NCBI RefSeq assembly: GCF_018873765.1
Contig: NC_057925.1
Location: 5,405,568-5,469,567 of the forward strand
Source of the DNA: Telopea speciosissima
Taxonomy: Eukaryota > Streptophyta > Magnoliopsida > Proteales > Proteaceae
Direction: 5' to 3'
Length of the DNA: 64,000 bases
The notes below the pieces were generated by a model, which did not search any database, was not told the DNA's origin, and worked only from the letters and a program-made list of their open reading frames with translations. Each line of letters begins with the position of its first letter. Position 1 is the stretch's first letter. Made by a program: the position numbers and the translations under genes. This document shows positions 35,321 to 47,640 of this stretch, one piece after another.

Positions 35321-35940
35321 GAGAATTTATTCTCAGAAATTGATCTACCAATTGGATTTCTTATTCTTAAATATTTTAGATTGATGTAACCAAAACAATT
35401 TCGTTTTCTTGACTGAAAATCTATTTGTTGATTATTTTATGAAATCAATTTGAAAATGAAATTGAAATTATGCCAAATCAGCCCTTAGTCTATTCACGTT
35501 TCTGTTGAGGTTCTTATGGTCACCACAACCATGGATGTGGCGTCCTTTCTAGTTCGAGGTGAGACTAGATCAGACTCAGCCTAATTCGGCTGGATTCTGT
35601 ATCTTCGTATATAATATATCGCAGACTCCATTCCACATCAGCAGCGTGTAGATATTTCTTCTTTTTTTTCTTTCTTTCCAGCCAAGAAGTTGATGAAATT
35701 TTGGCTGTAGAAAAAGCAATTCCCTGTCTAGGGAGACTTACTTTTATGGCAACCCAGATAGACTTGCAAGAGGAAAAATGATCGAGAGTCTGGGAATTGC
35801 TCCTCTCCCTCTCCATATTTTGTTTATCATAGCCTTTCTCCTATTATTTAGTTCTTCGATTGTTAATACATCTTTTAATTGCTGCAAATTACCATAATTG
35901 TGGTTTCCATTGTTGGAATGAACGTGTAAATAAGAGGAAG
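35321..35940. other. Unannotated intergenic stretch
   Basis: No gene or element with clear ends is seen between the PPR remnant and the start of the LTR array. Confidence 0.45.
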
Positions 35941-36639
35941 TGTTGAGACGTTGAGAGTATAAGTATAGTTCCACATTGGTTATTTGGTCTTTGTCCGGTT
36001 ATTGTTCTTCTTAAATTATGTTACACGTGTAGAGATAGTTATGCTGAAACTACATGTGAAGGGGAGTGTTGAAATGTTGAGAGTTATAGAGGTATAAATC
36101 GGTTAAGTTCGGTCTTTGGTGCTTTCATATATATACTTGAGTAGCTATCTCTACCTAATGCTTAGCCTTTCTTTGGGCTCAAGGAGCAACAAAGACAAGA
36201 AAAGGAAATGGTGGTACCCTCATATTTTTCGCTAATTCCTACCGGAAATGGTAGAACTTTGAAGAAGGATGGGGTGGATCCACATAAGTTTACATGGTCT
36301 CTTTAATTAATACATGTTGTCCGTTAGTTTATCATGCTAGGGAATCAAACAATTGTGGTTTTTGGAATTTTATGAAAAATCAAAGTATCCACACCTTTAT
36401 TCACACCCCAATTTTTTTCTGTCTAACAAAGGTTTTGAGTTGAACCCCTGTTTAATTGTTTAAACAAATATTTTAAAAGGGAGAGGGTGGGGCTCATCAC
36501 CCACTCCAAGTGAGCAAGCGATCTTGCGCAGTGGAAGGAGTTGGGTGGTCCTTTCCCATTACAAGGGAGGAGAGATGCCCCTGCGACATGTCCACCTTTT
36601 CCCATTTTTAAATTTGAAAAATTCAAAATACATTATGTT

Positions 36640-37338
36640 TTGTGTGTTTTCATTTTTAATTGTCAATATTTTCATCTTCTTTTATGACCTTTCATTTGTC
36701 TATCTTTTTTTAATTATCACATGACCTTTTATGTATTTACTAGGTATATTTGTCTTATCTAGAAAGTTTTTAGACTTTGTCACTTCATGTATGAGACTAT
36801 ATCTATTTAATTTCTCTTGAGTCTTTGTCTCTTTATTTTAGAGACTTTTATTACTTCATCTTCTTGAGACTTTGTCTCTTTATCTCTTCTTTAGAAGTCT
36901 CCCTTCCTCTATATATAGAGGGGACTTCTCCGCATTGTGATTACGAAGTTCTCTCAAGTCATTATTGTGAAAGTTGAAATCTTGTTTCTCTTATTTTGAG
37001 TGTCAAATTAAATTTGTTTTAAGTGTTTTACTTTTAGTTTGAGCACAACGATGCAATACTCGAAAGGGGGTTAATTAGTCCAGTGTACGACTTGGAGTGT
37101 CAGTGGGTTGTTTTATCTTAGAGGTTGATTCAGAATTCACCCGATTGCGACATTGGGGGATGTTTATAATCTTAAAGAGTGTCAAGTGGAACGATTTAGC
37201 TCATCTGTTTTGCTAACATAATGTTTGTTACAAGATCTCTAAGAATTCGTGGAACAAAGATCTTTTGAAGAATCAACAACTTGAAGATAAATGTATTCTC
37301 TCAATATTTTAACATATATTTTCTAACACCCTCCAACA
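36640..37338 (+). mobile_element. Longer LTR variant with TATA box (part of array)
   Basis: This block carries CTATATATAGAGGGG (36909-36925) and an R/U5-like end reaching the primer site at 37339. The same U5-like end recurs at about 47650-47859 before another primer site. It may be the LTR of the larger partner that mobilised the short elements, or a longer relative. Confidence 0.5.
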
Positions 37339-40300
37339 TGGTATCAGAGCTAAAGTCCATTTGTTATCCTTTCTAAATTATTTGTTCACGTATAGAGTCA
37401 AGTATGCTGAGATACACGCAGGGGGAAGTGTTGAGAGATAGAAAGTTATAGAGGTATAATCTCACATAAGTTTGATCATTGGGTGCCTTCATATACATGA
37501 TGAACTATTTCCACCTAATGCCTTAGGCCTCGTTTGTTTGGTAGGAAAAAAATGGGTGGTAAAAGAAAAGTCATGTACCCCCATATAATGAGGTCAGAGA
37601 CCAAAAAAGGCAAGGAAAAAAAAACAGTGATAAAAAATGAAATTTAAAATAAGTCATTCTCACAAAATCCTACTGAAAATGGTAAAGGATCGTTTGTTTG
37701 ACGGGGACTTATGTGAGGTGGGAGAGTTAGGATGAGAAAATGTTGATGTGGCACTTCAAAATTCCACCCCAACCTTGTTTGGTTAACCTGTGGTGATGAA
37801 CTTATAAAAGCTTAGGGAATAGCATTAAATGCTTTGTTTGCTGACGTGACACTTGAAACCCACCCTTATCCTATCCAAAGTCTACCGAATGGTTATTATT
37901 TATGAAAAAAAATAAAAATCTCACCCCTATTACCTAACCCACTACATTGTGAGACTCAGTCCCATAACATTCCCACCCCCATCCTCCCAATCAAACAAAT
38001 GGGCCCTAAGACTGTAAGGAAGAATGGGGTAGGATAATTTCCTTACCATATAAGTCAATATGATTTTTTTTAATCAATGCATGTTTTCAGTTAGTTTTTC
38101 ACCCTAGCCAACCAAACAACTATGGTTTTTTAAATTCTATAGAAAACCTTTAAAGTATGTCACATTTTGTCTTCATCTTTTATTTTTTAAGTTAAACACA
38201 CATGGTCTGAAGTTTTTGGATGGGACACTCTAACATGGTATCAAAAATCAAGTTTGTTTGTTGTTCTCCTAAAATTATTTGTCCACGTGTAGATTTAGGT
38301 ATGCCAAAAATACACGTGAGGAGAAATGTTGAGATGTTAAAAATTATAGAGGTATAGTCTCACATCGGTTAAGTTCAATCCTTGGGTGCCTTCATATACT
38401 TGATGAGCTATTTCCACCTAATATCTTAGGCCTCGTTTATTTGATAGAAAAAAAAAGAAGTGAGAATGAAAAAGTCATGGGTTCCACATATAATGAGACC
38501 AAGGAACAGCAAAGGTAAGGAAAGAAAAAGTGGTAAACAATAAATTTCAAAATAAATTAATTTATATCCCCGTCATTCTCACAAATGAAAAATTGTGATA
38601 GAAAAATATTGATGTGACACTTCAAAATCCCAGATGAACTTACAAAAGCTCAGGGAACAACATTAAATGTTTTGTTTGCTGATGTGACACTTAAAAATCC
38701 ATTCCTATCCTATCTAAAGTCCTACCAAATTAGTGGGACTTTGAGTACTATTCATGAAAAAAATAAAAATCTAATCATAATTTTCTCCAACCCATTACAC
38801 TGTGGGATCCAGTCTAATAACATTCACACATCATCCTTTCCGTTAAACAAATGATCATTTAGCAAAAGAAAAGGGGTGGGATAGTAGAAGAGATGGGTTC
38901 CATGTGTAATGGAGTAGCTCAACAGAAAATAGAAGTAAAGGAAACGATGACAAAAATTGTTTTTCTAAGCCTCAAATCAATAAAATAACCAATTCTCCCT
39001 TTCCCCACAAAAATCCTACTTACGAGGGTGAAAAAATTTGACTACCACGTAAGTCGACAATCCCCTTAAATTATGGATAGTTGTCTCATCAGTTCTCCTA
39101 GCACAGCAACCAAACAAACATGAGTTTTGGTATTTTATGGAAAACTTACATTTTTTTACCCAAATTTTTTCCAACAAACAAACAGGCCGTAAGACTTTGA
39201 AAAATGATGGGGTAGAATAATTCTCTTGTCATATAAATTGATAGTGTCTTTTTAATCAATACATGTTTTCGGTTAGTTAACCACCCCAGGAAACCAAACA
39301 ATTGTGATGTTTAAAATTTTACGAAAAATCTTTAAAGTTTCTCACCATTTATCTTCATCCTACATTTTTCCGTCAAATGAACAAGGCCTGAAGGTTTTTG
39401 GTAGGACACTTCAACATGGTATCAGAGAGTGTTGAGATGCTGAAAATTATAAAGGTATAATCTCACATCGATTAAGTTCAATCTTTGAACCTTCTAATAT
39501 TTTTCTCAAAACATAACCAACTGATTTTACAAGTGAATGTTAAATCTTTAGAGTAGTCAGGTCTATTCTCTCCCACAATTTGCATAGAAAAAATAAAGGA
39601 AAATACTATGTAACAAATATTAGGTACTATAAGTGCATTTATTATGCAAACATCAATCAACAGTTAGCAGAACTCAGTGCCATGAGAAAAAGTACCAAAT
39701 CTTTACCATGTGAAATCTTATCAAACTTGAGTTTTAGAGTCAGTTGATATCCTCCTTTAGGGGTTCAACGATCTCAATAATGCTAGCACAAGTTCTTTGT
39801 ACAATCTGTAAAATCCTAGATGGAAGTCCATCACAGAGTAAGATCCCTTTTAACAATATTGGAGTTGATACTGACAAGTAGACATGATGATGATCTAATT
39901 GAGGAGCATGCACAACATTTACCTTATGAGAGACAATATATGTTTCATGCATGTAACTATTTAGTGAAAAAATAATGCAGTTGATTATGTTCAGTATTTG
40001 TGTGTGAATAAGAGGAATCGTAAAAAAAGAAAAAGACGTACAATACAAAGAGAAATAACAAGAGGATGAGGCAGAGTAACCCCAAAAGGCCTTGCAGAGA
40101 GCCACCAAAACATTGTCTAACAGAAGAACACCATGACTATTTCGAGGAAGAGATCACCAAGCACCAGCGGTAACAGCAAGAAAATAGGATGGAGGTGACC
40201 CATTTGATGAGCGGGAAAACACGGACTCGGATATATAAAATCGCGGGTCGATTGCAAGCCAATATAACTTTCCACAAAAAACATGTACAAAAAAACATAA

Positions 40301-40343
40301 CATTTTGTAAGTCTGGATTAATAGAAAACACAAAGTTGTTTAT

Positions 40344-40574
40344 TATTTTCTCGGAGATCGAGGTGCTTGAACGTTAAACAATGTTCGTGATCAATGGCTT
40401 TAGAACATTCCTGTACCAGCTGATGTCTACCGATCAAGCAGTGCGATTGTCCGCAGAGCAAGTTCTTCAGCTCATTAAAGAGAGGAGACCTAATAAGTAT
40501 TGTCAACACTTCATTGTTACTGTTTCTCCCTTATATAACAATGACCGCTACACAAGGGTCATGACGGCAAGGTT
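40344..40574 (+). pseudogene. Importin-5 (IPO5/KETCH1) gene fragment, copy 0
   Basis: Reads IEVLER, FRTFLYQLMS, SAEQVLQLIKERRPNKYCQH and YNNDRYTRVM. It matches the N-terminal HEAT repeats of plant importin-5 (FETLISHLMSS...RSSAEALF...). It ends where the SOBIR1 fragment begins (40574/40575), and the importin sequence resumes at 42118 with about 25 shared bases. Confidence 0.65.
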
Positions 40575-41700
40575 TTGATTTTAGATCGGATTTGCCGTAG
40601 CTTCTTATTGAGGAATTTGCTATCTTTGTCTGCAAGCTCAGTTGTAGCGGTGGGCTGCTGAAGATGAGGTTGAAGTATCTTCTTAATGGCAATGATCTTG
40701 TCGTTGCTTCCTGGAAGCTCGGTCTTGTAAACTTCTTCGCAGCCTCCTTTTCCGATGAGCTCTAGCTAAGACAATCCATCTACTTTCTCGAGGAAGGCTA
40801 TGGCCTCGACGTCCTTGATCAATGAGGAACTGAAGATCATTACTGGGCTCGAGTCTTTCACTTTGCGTCTGATGCACACCCAGAGCTTCTTGAACAAAAA
40901 CGTTAGTATCAACCACGATATTATCCCTGCAGCAGCACCACAAAAGAAGCTGGAGGTCGACCTTTTGAGCTTTCTTTTGCTCGTATGATGTTTGTGGGAT
41001 GCAGAAGGGGATGGAGCCTCGGCATTGGAGGATTTTAATTTACTAGTGGCCGATGGTGATGGTGCGATGGCAACCCCTCCTATTCCATGATTACTCTTTG
41101 AGGAATTCTCGGCCAATATGTAGCGCTTGGGGAGACTTATAGTTCTGGTTTTGATCTTCAACCTGGGGGAGTTGAAATAGCCAACTTGATTCATTGTTGG
41201 GACGGGACCTTAGAGGTAATTATTTCTTGAAAGATTCAGGTATTGGAGACTTCGGAAAGATCGTAGTGAATTTGGTATTCTTTCATAGAAAAGATTATCG
41301 GCGAGGGAGAGGTTCTCAAGATTGGAGAAATATCTTAAGAAACTCAGGTCACCAGAAAATCTATTTAAAGAGAGATCAAGGGAGTGGAGATGTACGAGGG
41401 AGGACACCTCCGACGGAACCTTACCGAAAAAGCGATTATTCTGGAGATCTAAGATCTCAAGTTTCTGGCAGTCAACGATATGGGACAATGAGGTTGTTGT
41501 TCGACAAGAAGAGCTCTTTGAGTTCCGACAATCGTCTGATGGAAGGAGAGAGAGATCCGTTGAGGCCTTGAGAGTGAGGACGATCCGAGTGACTCGAAGA
41601 ACCGACGGTGACTCAGTGGAGATTCTATTCTCTCAATGAATACATGTGATCTCATGGCAGGGATTTCCATTTCTTAAAGCTAAACTATGGAGTTGAGGAG
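40575..41700 (-). pseudogene. SOBIR1: SOBIR1-like LRR receptor kinase fragment
   Basis: Minus-strand blocks in SOBIR1 order: LSPSIRRLSELKELFLSNNN (about 41500-41560); an LRR run LEILDLQNNRFFGKVPSEVS through LENLSLADNLF and LQYLNLSRNNYL (41215-41488); KRYILAENSS; a Ser/Pro and Lys-rich juxtamembrane stretch; the transmembrane helix AAAGIISWLILTFLFKKLWV (about 40905-40965); FSSSLIKDVEAIAFLEKVDG; and the kinase start LIGKGGCEEVYKTELPGSND with IAIKKI. SOBIR1 is the adaptor kinase for receptor-like proteins in plant immunity. The copy stops after the alpha-C region at RQIRSKIKT, so it lacks the catalytic loop and most of the kinase. It has an in-frame TAG at 40766-40768 and a frame change near 41200. 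It appears intron-free, as the parent gene is. Confidence 0.88.
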
Positions 41701-41749
41701 TGGAAAAACTGAAATTGGTCCAGACTTGGATGCTCTCTCCACACTTTAC

Positions 41750-42117
41750 ATGTGGATAAATAATTTATATAGAATCACACATTTATAACTCCTAACATCT
41801 CAACACTCCTATCACGTGTATCTTCGATATACCTGACTCTACTCGTGGATAAAAAATTTAGGAATGACAACAAACAGATCTAGTCTCTGATATATGTTAA
41901 AGGGTTTAACCCAAAATCTTAAGTTCAGTTTATTGACGGAAAAATACTTTAATATTTTCTATAATATTATAAAAATCATAGTTATTTGGTTGCCTAAGGT
42001 AGTAAAATAATCGGCAACATACATTAATTAAACGGACCATGTCAATTTATGTGGCAAGGGAGTTATTCCACCCCACCCTTTTTTATGGTTCATTATTATT
42101 CTAAATTTTATTTTTTA
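41750..42117 (-). repeat. Inverted arm of the TRIM LTR
   Basis: The reverse complement of this stretch matches 42770-43130: LTR 3' part, decayed primer site (TATATCAGAG on the minus strand near 41885-41896), short internal region and next LTR start. With the forward copy it forms a large palindrome whose loop holds the importin remainder. Confidence 0.8.
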
Positions 42118-42540
42118 TCATCATTTTCATGACCGCTACGCACGGGTTATGGCGGCGATCTTGATACGATAATTTTTCATATGGGATGTTACTGATTTTT
42201 GTTTATGACTGCGATTTTACCATTTTAACCAGAAAACCTAAAGAGTGCCCTTTTTTTCTGTGTTAGACATGAATCGAACACTTTGATAACCAAATGTTTT
42301 TGAAAAATCATGGGGTGGCATCCGTCTTCATCATTCGCTCTTCGAATTAGTTGGAACTACTTCCCCTTCTCTTCAGCTGCGCCCGTTTTGATCATTTATT
42401 GTGTAAATTGGTTGTCAAAGTTGTTGATTTTCCTCCTTTCCTCATTTGAATTTTTTTTTATTCTTCTTAAATTTTGCTTCAACGGTAATTTCTTGACAGA
42501 TATCTCAATCTTAAGACAGTTATAACCGCCTAAAAAATAG
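42118..42540 (+). pseudogene. Importin-5 fragment, continuation/copy A
   Basis: It starts inside the exon at the bases for DRYARVMAAILIR and continues through the same downstream sequence as copy B, spaced 1398 bases from it. Only the later part of the exon is present. Confidence 0.65.
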
Positions 42541-43180
42541 TAACTCCTTATTTGACATCTGTAAATTGACCGTTCTTTAGTTTTTCGATCAAAATATTTT
42601 CTTATGAACTATCCTGATCGAAACTCTTAACACAACATTTTCAGTAATGTTTTTCGATCACCTATCTCCACCTAATGCCTTAAGTCCCGTTGGTTTGACA
42701 GAATAGAAAAAAGTTATGGACTTCATATGTAATGGGCTCAAAGAGTACTAAAGGTAAGGAAATAAAATGATGGTAAACAATAAATTTTAGAATAATAATG
42801 AACCATAAAGAAGGGTGGGGTGTAATAATTCCCTTGCCACATAAGCTGACATGGTCCGTTTAATTAATGCATGTTGTCGATTATTTTACTACCTTAAGCA
42901 ACCAAATAACTATGATTTCTACAATATTATAGAAAACCTTAAAGTATTTTTTCGTCAATAAACAGAACTTAAGGTTTTGCGTTAAACCATTTAACATAGT
43001 ATCAGAAACTAGATCTGTTTGTTATCATTCCTAAATTATTTATCCATGAGTAAAGTCAGGTATACCGAAGCTACACGTGATAGGAGTGTTGAGATGTTAG
43101 GAATTATAAATGTATGGTTCTATATAAATTATTTGTCCACATGTAGAGCTAGGTATGCCGAAGATACACATTAGAGAACG

Positions 43181-44573
43181 TGTTGAGATGTTGAAACTTA
43201 TAAAGGTATAATCCCACATTGGTTAAGTTCAGTCTTTGATGCCTTAAAAAACATATACAAAAAGACATAACATTTTGTAAGTCTGGATTAATAGAATTAA
43301 ACATAAATTTGTTTATTATTTTTTCAGGGATCGAGGTGCTTGAACGTCAAACAATGTTCGTGACCATCGATTTTAGAACATTTTTGTACCACCTGATGTC
43401 TATCGATCAAGCAATGCGGTCGTCCGCAGAGCAAGTTATTCAGCTCATTAAAGAGGGGAGACCGAATAAGTATTGTCAACACCTTATTGACACTGTTTCT
43501 TCCTTGTATAACAATGACTGCTACACACGGGTTATGGCGACGATCTTGATACGACAGTTTTTCATACGGGAAGTTAATGATTTTTGTTTATGGCTGCGAC
43601 TTTACCATTTTAACCAGGAAAACCTAAAGAGTGCCCTTCTTTTCTGTGTTAGACATAAATCGAACACTTTGATAACCAAATGTCTTTGAAAAACCGTGGA
43701 GGTGGCATCCGTCTTCATCCTTCGCTCTTCAAATTGGCCGGAACTACTTCCTTTTCTCTTCAGCTACGTCCGTTTTGATCATTTATTGTGTAAATTGGTT
43801 GTCAAAGTTGTTGATTGTCCTCATTTTCTCATTTGAATTTTTCTTTTATTCTTCTTAAATTTCGCTTCAACGGTAATTTCTTGACAGATATCTCAATTTT
43901 AAGGCAGTTATAACCGCTTAAAAAATAGTAACTGCTTATTTGACATCTGTACATTGACCGTTCTTCAGTTTTTTTATCAAAACATTTTCTTATGAACTAT
44001 CTTAACCGAAACTCTTGACACAACCTTTTCAGTAATATTTTTCAGTCACCTATCTCCACCTAATGCCTTAAGCCCCGCCCCGTTGGTTTGGCAGAATAGA
44101 AAAAAATTATGGACTTCACATGTACTGGGCTCAAAGAGTAATAAAGGTAAAGAAATAAAATGATAGTAAATAATGAAATTTAAAATAATAATTAACCATA
44201 AAGAAGGGTGGGGTGTAATAACTCCCTTGCCACATAAGCTGACATGGTCCGTTTAATTAATGTATGTTGTCAATTATTTTACTATCTTAAGCAACCAAAT
44301 AACTATGGTTTCTACAATATTATAGAAAACCTTAAAGTATTTTTCCGTCAATAAACATAACTTAAGGTTTTGAGTTAAACCCTTTAACATAGTATCAGAA
44401 ACTAGATCTGTTTGTTGTCATTCCCTAATTATTTATCCATGAGTAGAGTTAGGTATACGAAAGCTACACGTGATAGGAGTGTTGAGATGTTAGGATTTAT
44501 AAATGTGTGGTTCTATATAAATTATATGTCCACATGTAGAGCTAGGTATGCCGAAGATACACATTAGAGAACG
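43181..44573 (+). repeat. Tandem unit 2 (1393 bases): LTR carrying an importin insert
   Basis: The unit begins TGTTGAGATGTTGAAACTTA, enters the importin insert at about 43247, returns to LTR sequence at about 44040 (CACCTATCTCCACCTAATGC), meets a decayed primer site near 44390 and ends at the next start. Unit 3 (44574-45856) matches it closely but is about 110 bases shorter. Confidence 0.8.
43323..43800 (+). pseudogene. Importin-5 (IPO5/KETCH1) gene fragment, copy B
   Basis: The best preserved copy: FRTFLYHLMSIDQAM, RSSAEQVIQLIKEGRPNKYC, YTRVMATILIRQFF, NDFCLWLRLYHFNQENLKSA and LLFCVRHKS. Then, in another frame near 43731, NWPELLPFLFSYVRF. Arabidopsis importin-5 has the same chain (LLRKLL...DDAYLWPRL...SLKSSMLYCIQH...GWPELLPF), so the assignment is firm. 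Importin-5 carries cargo such as ribosomal proteins into the nucleus. A pyrimidine-rich tract ending in CAG just before the fragment looks like the parent intron acceptor, meaning genomic DNA rather than spliced mRNA was captured. The fragment is not functional. Confidence 0.8.
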
Positions 44574-45856
44574 TGTTGAGATGTTGAAACTTATAAAGGT
44601 ATAATCCCACATTGGTTAAGTTCAGTCTTTGATGCCTTAAAAAATATATACAAAAAGACATAACATTTTGTAAGTTTGGATTAATAGAATTAAACACAAA
44701 TTTGTTTATTATTTTTCCAGAGATCGAGGTACTTGAACGTCAAACAATGTTCGTGACCATCGGCTTTAGAACGTTCTTGTACCACCTGATGTCTATCGAT
44801 CAAGCAATGCGGTAGTCCGCAGAGTAAGTTATTCAGCTCATTAAAGAGGGGAGACCGAATAAGTATTGTCAACACCTTATTGACACTGTTTTTCCCTTGT
44901 ATAACAATGACCACTACACATGGGTTATGGCGACGATCTTGATACGACAGTTTTTCATACGAGATGTTAATGATTTTTGTTTATGATTGCGACTTTATCA
45001 TTTTAACCAGAAAAACCTAAAGAGTGCCCTTCTTTTGTGTGTTAGACATGAATCGAACACATTGAGAACCAAATGTCTTTGAAAAATCGTGGAGGTGGCA
45101 TCCGTCTTCATCCTTTGCTCTTCAAATTGGTCGGACTACTTCCCCTTCTCTTCAGCTGTGTCTGCTTCGATCATTTATTGTGTAAATTGGTTATCAAAGC
45201 TGTTGATTGTCCTTTTTTTCTCATTTGACTTTTCTTTTTATTCTTCTTAAATTTCCCTTCAATGGTAATTTCTTGACAGATATCTCAATCTTAAGACAGT
45301 TAATCCAGATAGAAACTCTTAATATAACATTTTCAATAATATTTTTCGGTCACCTATCTCTACCTAATGCCTTAAGCCCCGTTGGTTTGACAGAATAGAA
45401 AAAAGTTATGGATTTCACATATAATGGGTTCAGAGAGTATCAGGAAAAAAATGATGATAAACAATGAAATTTAGAATAATAATGAACCATAAAGAATGGT
45501 GAGGTGGAATAACTCCTTGCCACATAAGTGACATGGTCTTTAATTAATGCATGTTGTCGATTATTTTACTACCTTAAGCAACCAAATAACTATGGTTTTT
45601 ACAATATTATAGAAAACCTTAAAGTATTTTTGTCAATAAGGAACTTAAGGTTTTGGGTTAAACCCTTTAACATAGTATCAGAGACTAGATCTGTTTGTTG
45701 TCATTTCTGAATTATTTATCTAAGAGTAAAGTCAGGTATACCGAAGCTACACGTGATAGGAGTGTTGAGATGTTAGGAGTTATAAAGGTGTAGTTCTATA
45801 TAAATTATCTGTCCACATATAAAGCTAGGTATGTCGAAGATACACATGAGAGAACG
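44574..45856 (+). repeat. Tandem unit 3 (1283 bases): LTR carrying an importin insert
   Basis: Same order as unit 2: LTR start, importin fragment (copy C, about 44716-45180), LTR remainder from about 45345, primer site near 45673, short internal region. By eye the two units differ at roughly one base in fifteen to twenty, apart from gaps. Confidence 0.8.
44716..45180 (+). pseudogene. Importin-5 gene fragment, copy C
   Basis: Same segment as copy B at the same place in the next tandem unit, including FRTFLYHLMSIDQAM, IKEGRPNKYCQHLI and MATILIRQFF. It is more decayed than copy B. It arose by duplication of the LTR unit, not by a separate capture. Confidence 0.75.
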
Positions 45857-46308
45857 TGCTGAGATGTTAAAACTTATAAAGGTATAATCCCACATTGGTT
45901 AAGTTCAGTCTTTGGTGCCTTCATATACTTGAGAAGTTATCTCCACCTAATGTCATAAACTTTATTTGTTTGACGAAAAAAATGGTGAAAAAAAAATTCA
46001 TAGATTCCACATGTACTGCGGTCAAAGAACAGCAAAAACAAAGAAAGAAAACGACGATTAAGGATGAAATTTATAATAAAATAATAGGTCTTGAAGAAGA
46101 GTGTGGTTGGATAATTCTCTTGTCACTTAAGCCAACAAAGTCTTTTTAATTAATGTATACTATCAGTTAATTTATCACCTCGAGCAACCAAATAACTATG
46201 ATTTTTGAAAATTTATAGAAAACTTTTAAAGTGTTCAACCCTTTTATCCCACCCACTTTTTTCTGTCAAACACACAAGGCTTAAGATTTTGAGTTAGGCC
46301 TTCCAACA

Positions 46309-46685
46309 TAGTATCAGAGCCTAGGTCCATTTGTTATTCTTCTTTAAATTATTTATCAATGTATAGAACTAGGTCCACATTATGTGGTCGTTTCATATGT
46401 TTGGCTTTTGGCGACGTCGTACAAAATTACCTCATATGTCATGCTCCAATAGTCTTCCATTTAAGGTTATATCCATAGGACATTCTTACACAAGTTTTTC
46501 TACATGTTTTTTTTTAGACTGACCTTAGTTACTAACATGGTACCAGAGCGTAGGTCCGTTTGTTATCCTTCTTTAAATTATTTATCAATGTGTAGAACTA
46601 GTCCACATTATGTGGTCATTTGACATGCTTGGCTTGTGACGACGTCGTACAAAGTTGGCACATATGTTGTTGATGCAAGACAAAC
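46309..46685 (+). repeat. Doubled primer-site leader, ~230-base spacing
   Basis: About 135 bases beginning at the primer site (46309) and containing TTATTTATCAATGT, CACATTATGTGGTC and GACGTCGTACAAA recur from 46538. The second copy has TGGTACCAGAGC as its primer site. It is a local duplication of the element leader. Confidence 0.75.
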
Positions 46686-46689
46686 CCTA

Positions 46690-47640
46690 AAAACTAAGGT
46701 ATCCCGCATTAGGATAGGATCACAGGTTGTAGCACCTAATATGGACTTAAAACAAGGACTGGAATTTGCACAACGTTACATTCAGCATTAGAACTAAATA
46801 ACAGAATTTTTCAATAGCAAGATAACATCATAAATCAAATGAATAAATACCTTAAGCTTTAGGAAATAATTTAGCAACAAGTATGGTTAGTTCCACAAAG
46901 CTAGGTAAGAAAATTCAGGGCATTGCGTTCAAAGAATCATTAAACATGAATGACAGTCATATAGATTAATAAACTACTAATTAGAAGCACTAGAAATATA
47001 TTTAATATCATGAAAATTCAGCCATTTCAAAATAGGTATTGTTTCGAGACTGAAAAGGGTGGAAACACTATGCAAACAAAAATATAAAATTTTGTTTCAA
47101 GGTTAAGAAGAAATGATAGAATGTAGGGGTTGAGCTAAGGTTAGGGTTTTTAAGATAAACTAAGGAATGTGGTTGAGATGGCTAATGATAGGGTTAGGAT
47201 GGGGAAGAAGGGGATTTCGATTGGGAGAGATGGAGAGGAAAGGCGCTTTGGTTGGGGAGATGGAGGGGAATGGCGATAATGGGGTCTGGAGAGTTTCGGC
47301 CATAAGGGACAAGAGGGGAAGGGGTTTTGGTATCAGGGAATGGGAAGGGTATTCAAACCTAAGAAAGATGCCTTGATTTTAGTGCATTTTGATTTTCAAA
47401 ATTCAAAGCACAACACTCATTGTCTCCACTACCTCGATTTACACGCCCATTTAAAAAATTAACTCTAAGACTTTAAATATCATATAATTATACCATACTG
47501 AATTCATACCGAATATACCATATATCAAACCGATATAATATGGTACGGTATCGGTATGGTCAAGTCACCCCTACACCCGGTATAGTACGGTTTCGATATG
47601 GGGTGTGTGACTTCGATACCGTACCAAAAACCGATATCGT
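46690..47640. other. Segment of unknown origin inside the LTR array
   Basis: It includes a purine-rich stretch (47100-47380) and, at 47490-47640, the CGGTATCGGTAT-type repeat seen elsewhere in the window. No gene recognised. Confidence 0.4.

Noticed and set aside
41194-41639. Plus-strand frames of 105-125 codons
   Set aside because: Antisense shadows of the SOBIR1 LRR fragment, charged-residue rich with no family.
47160-47376. 69-codon Gly/Arg/Trp-rich frame
   Set aside because: It lies in a G-rich low-complexity patch with no recognisable domain.
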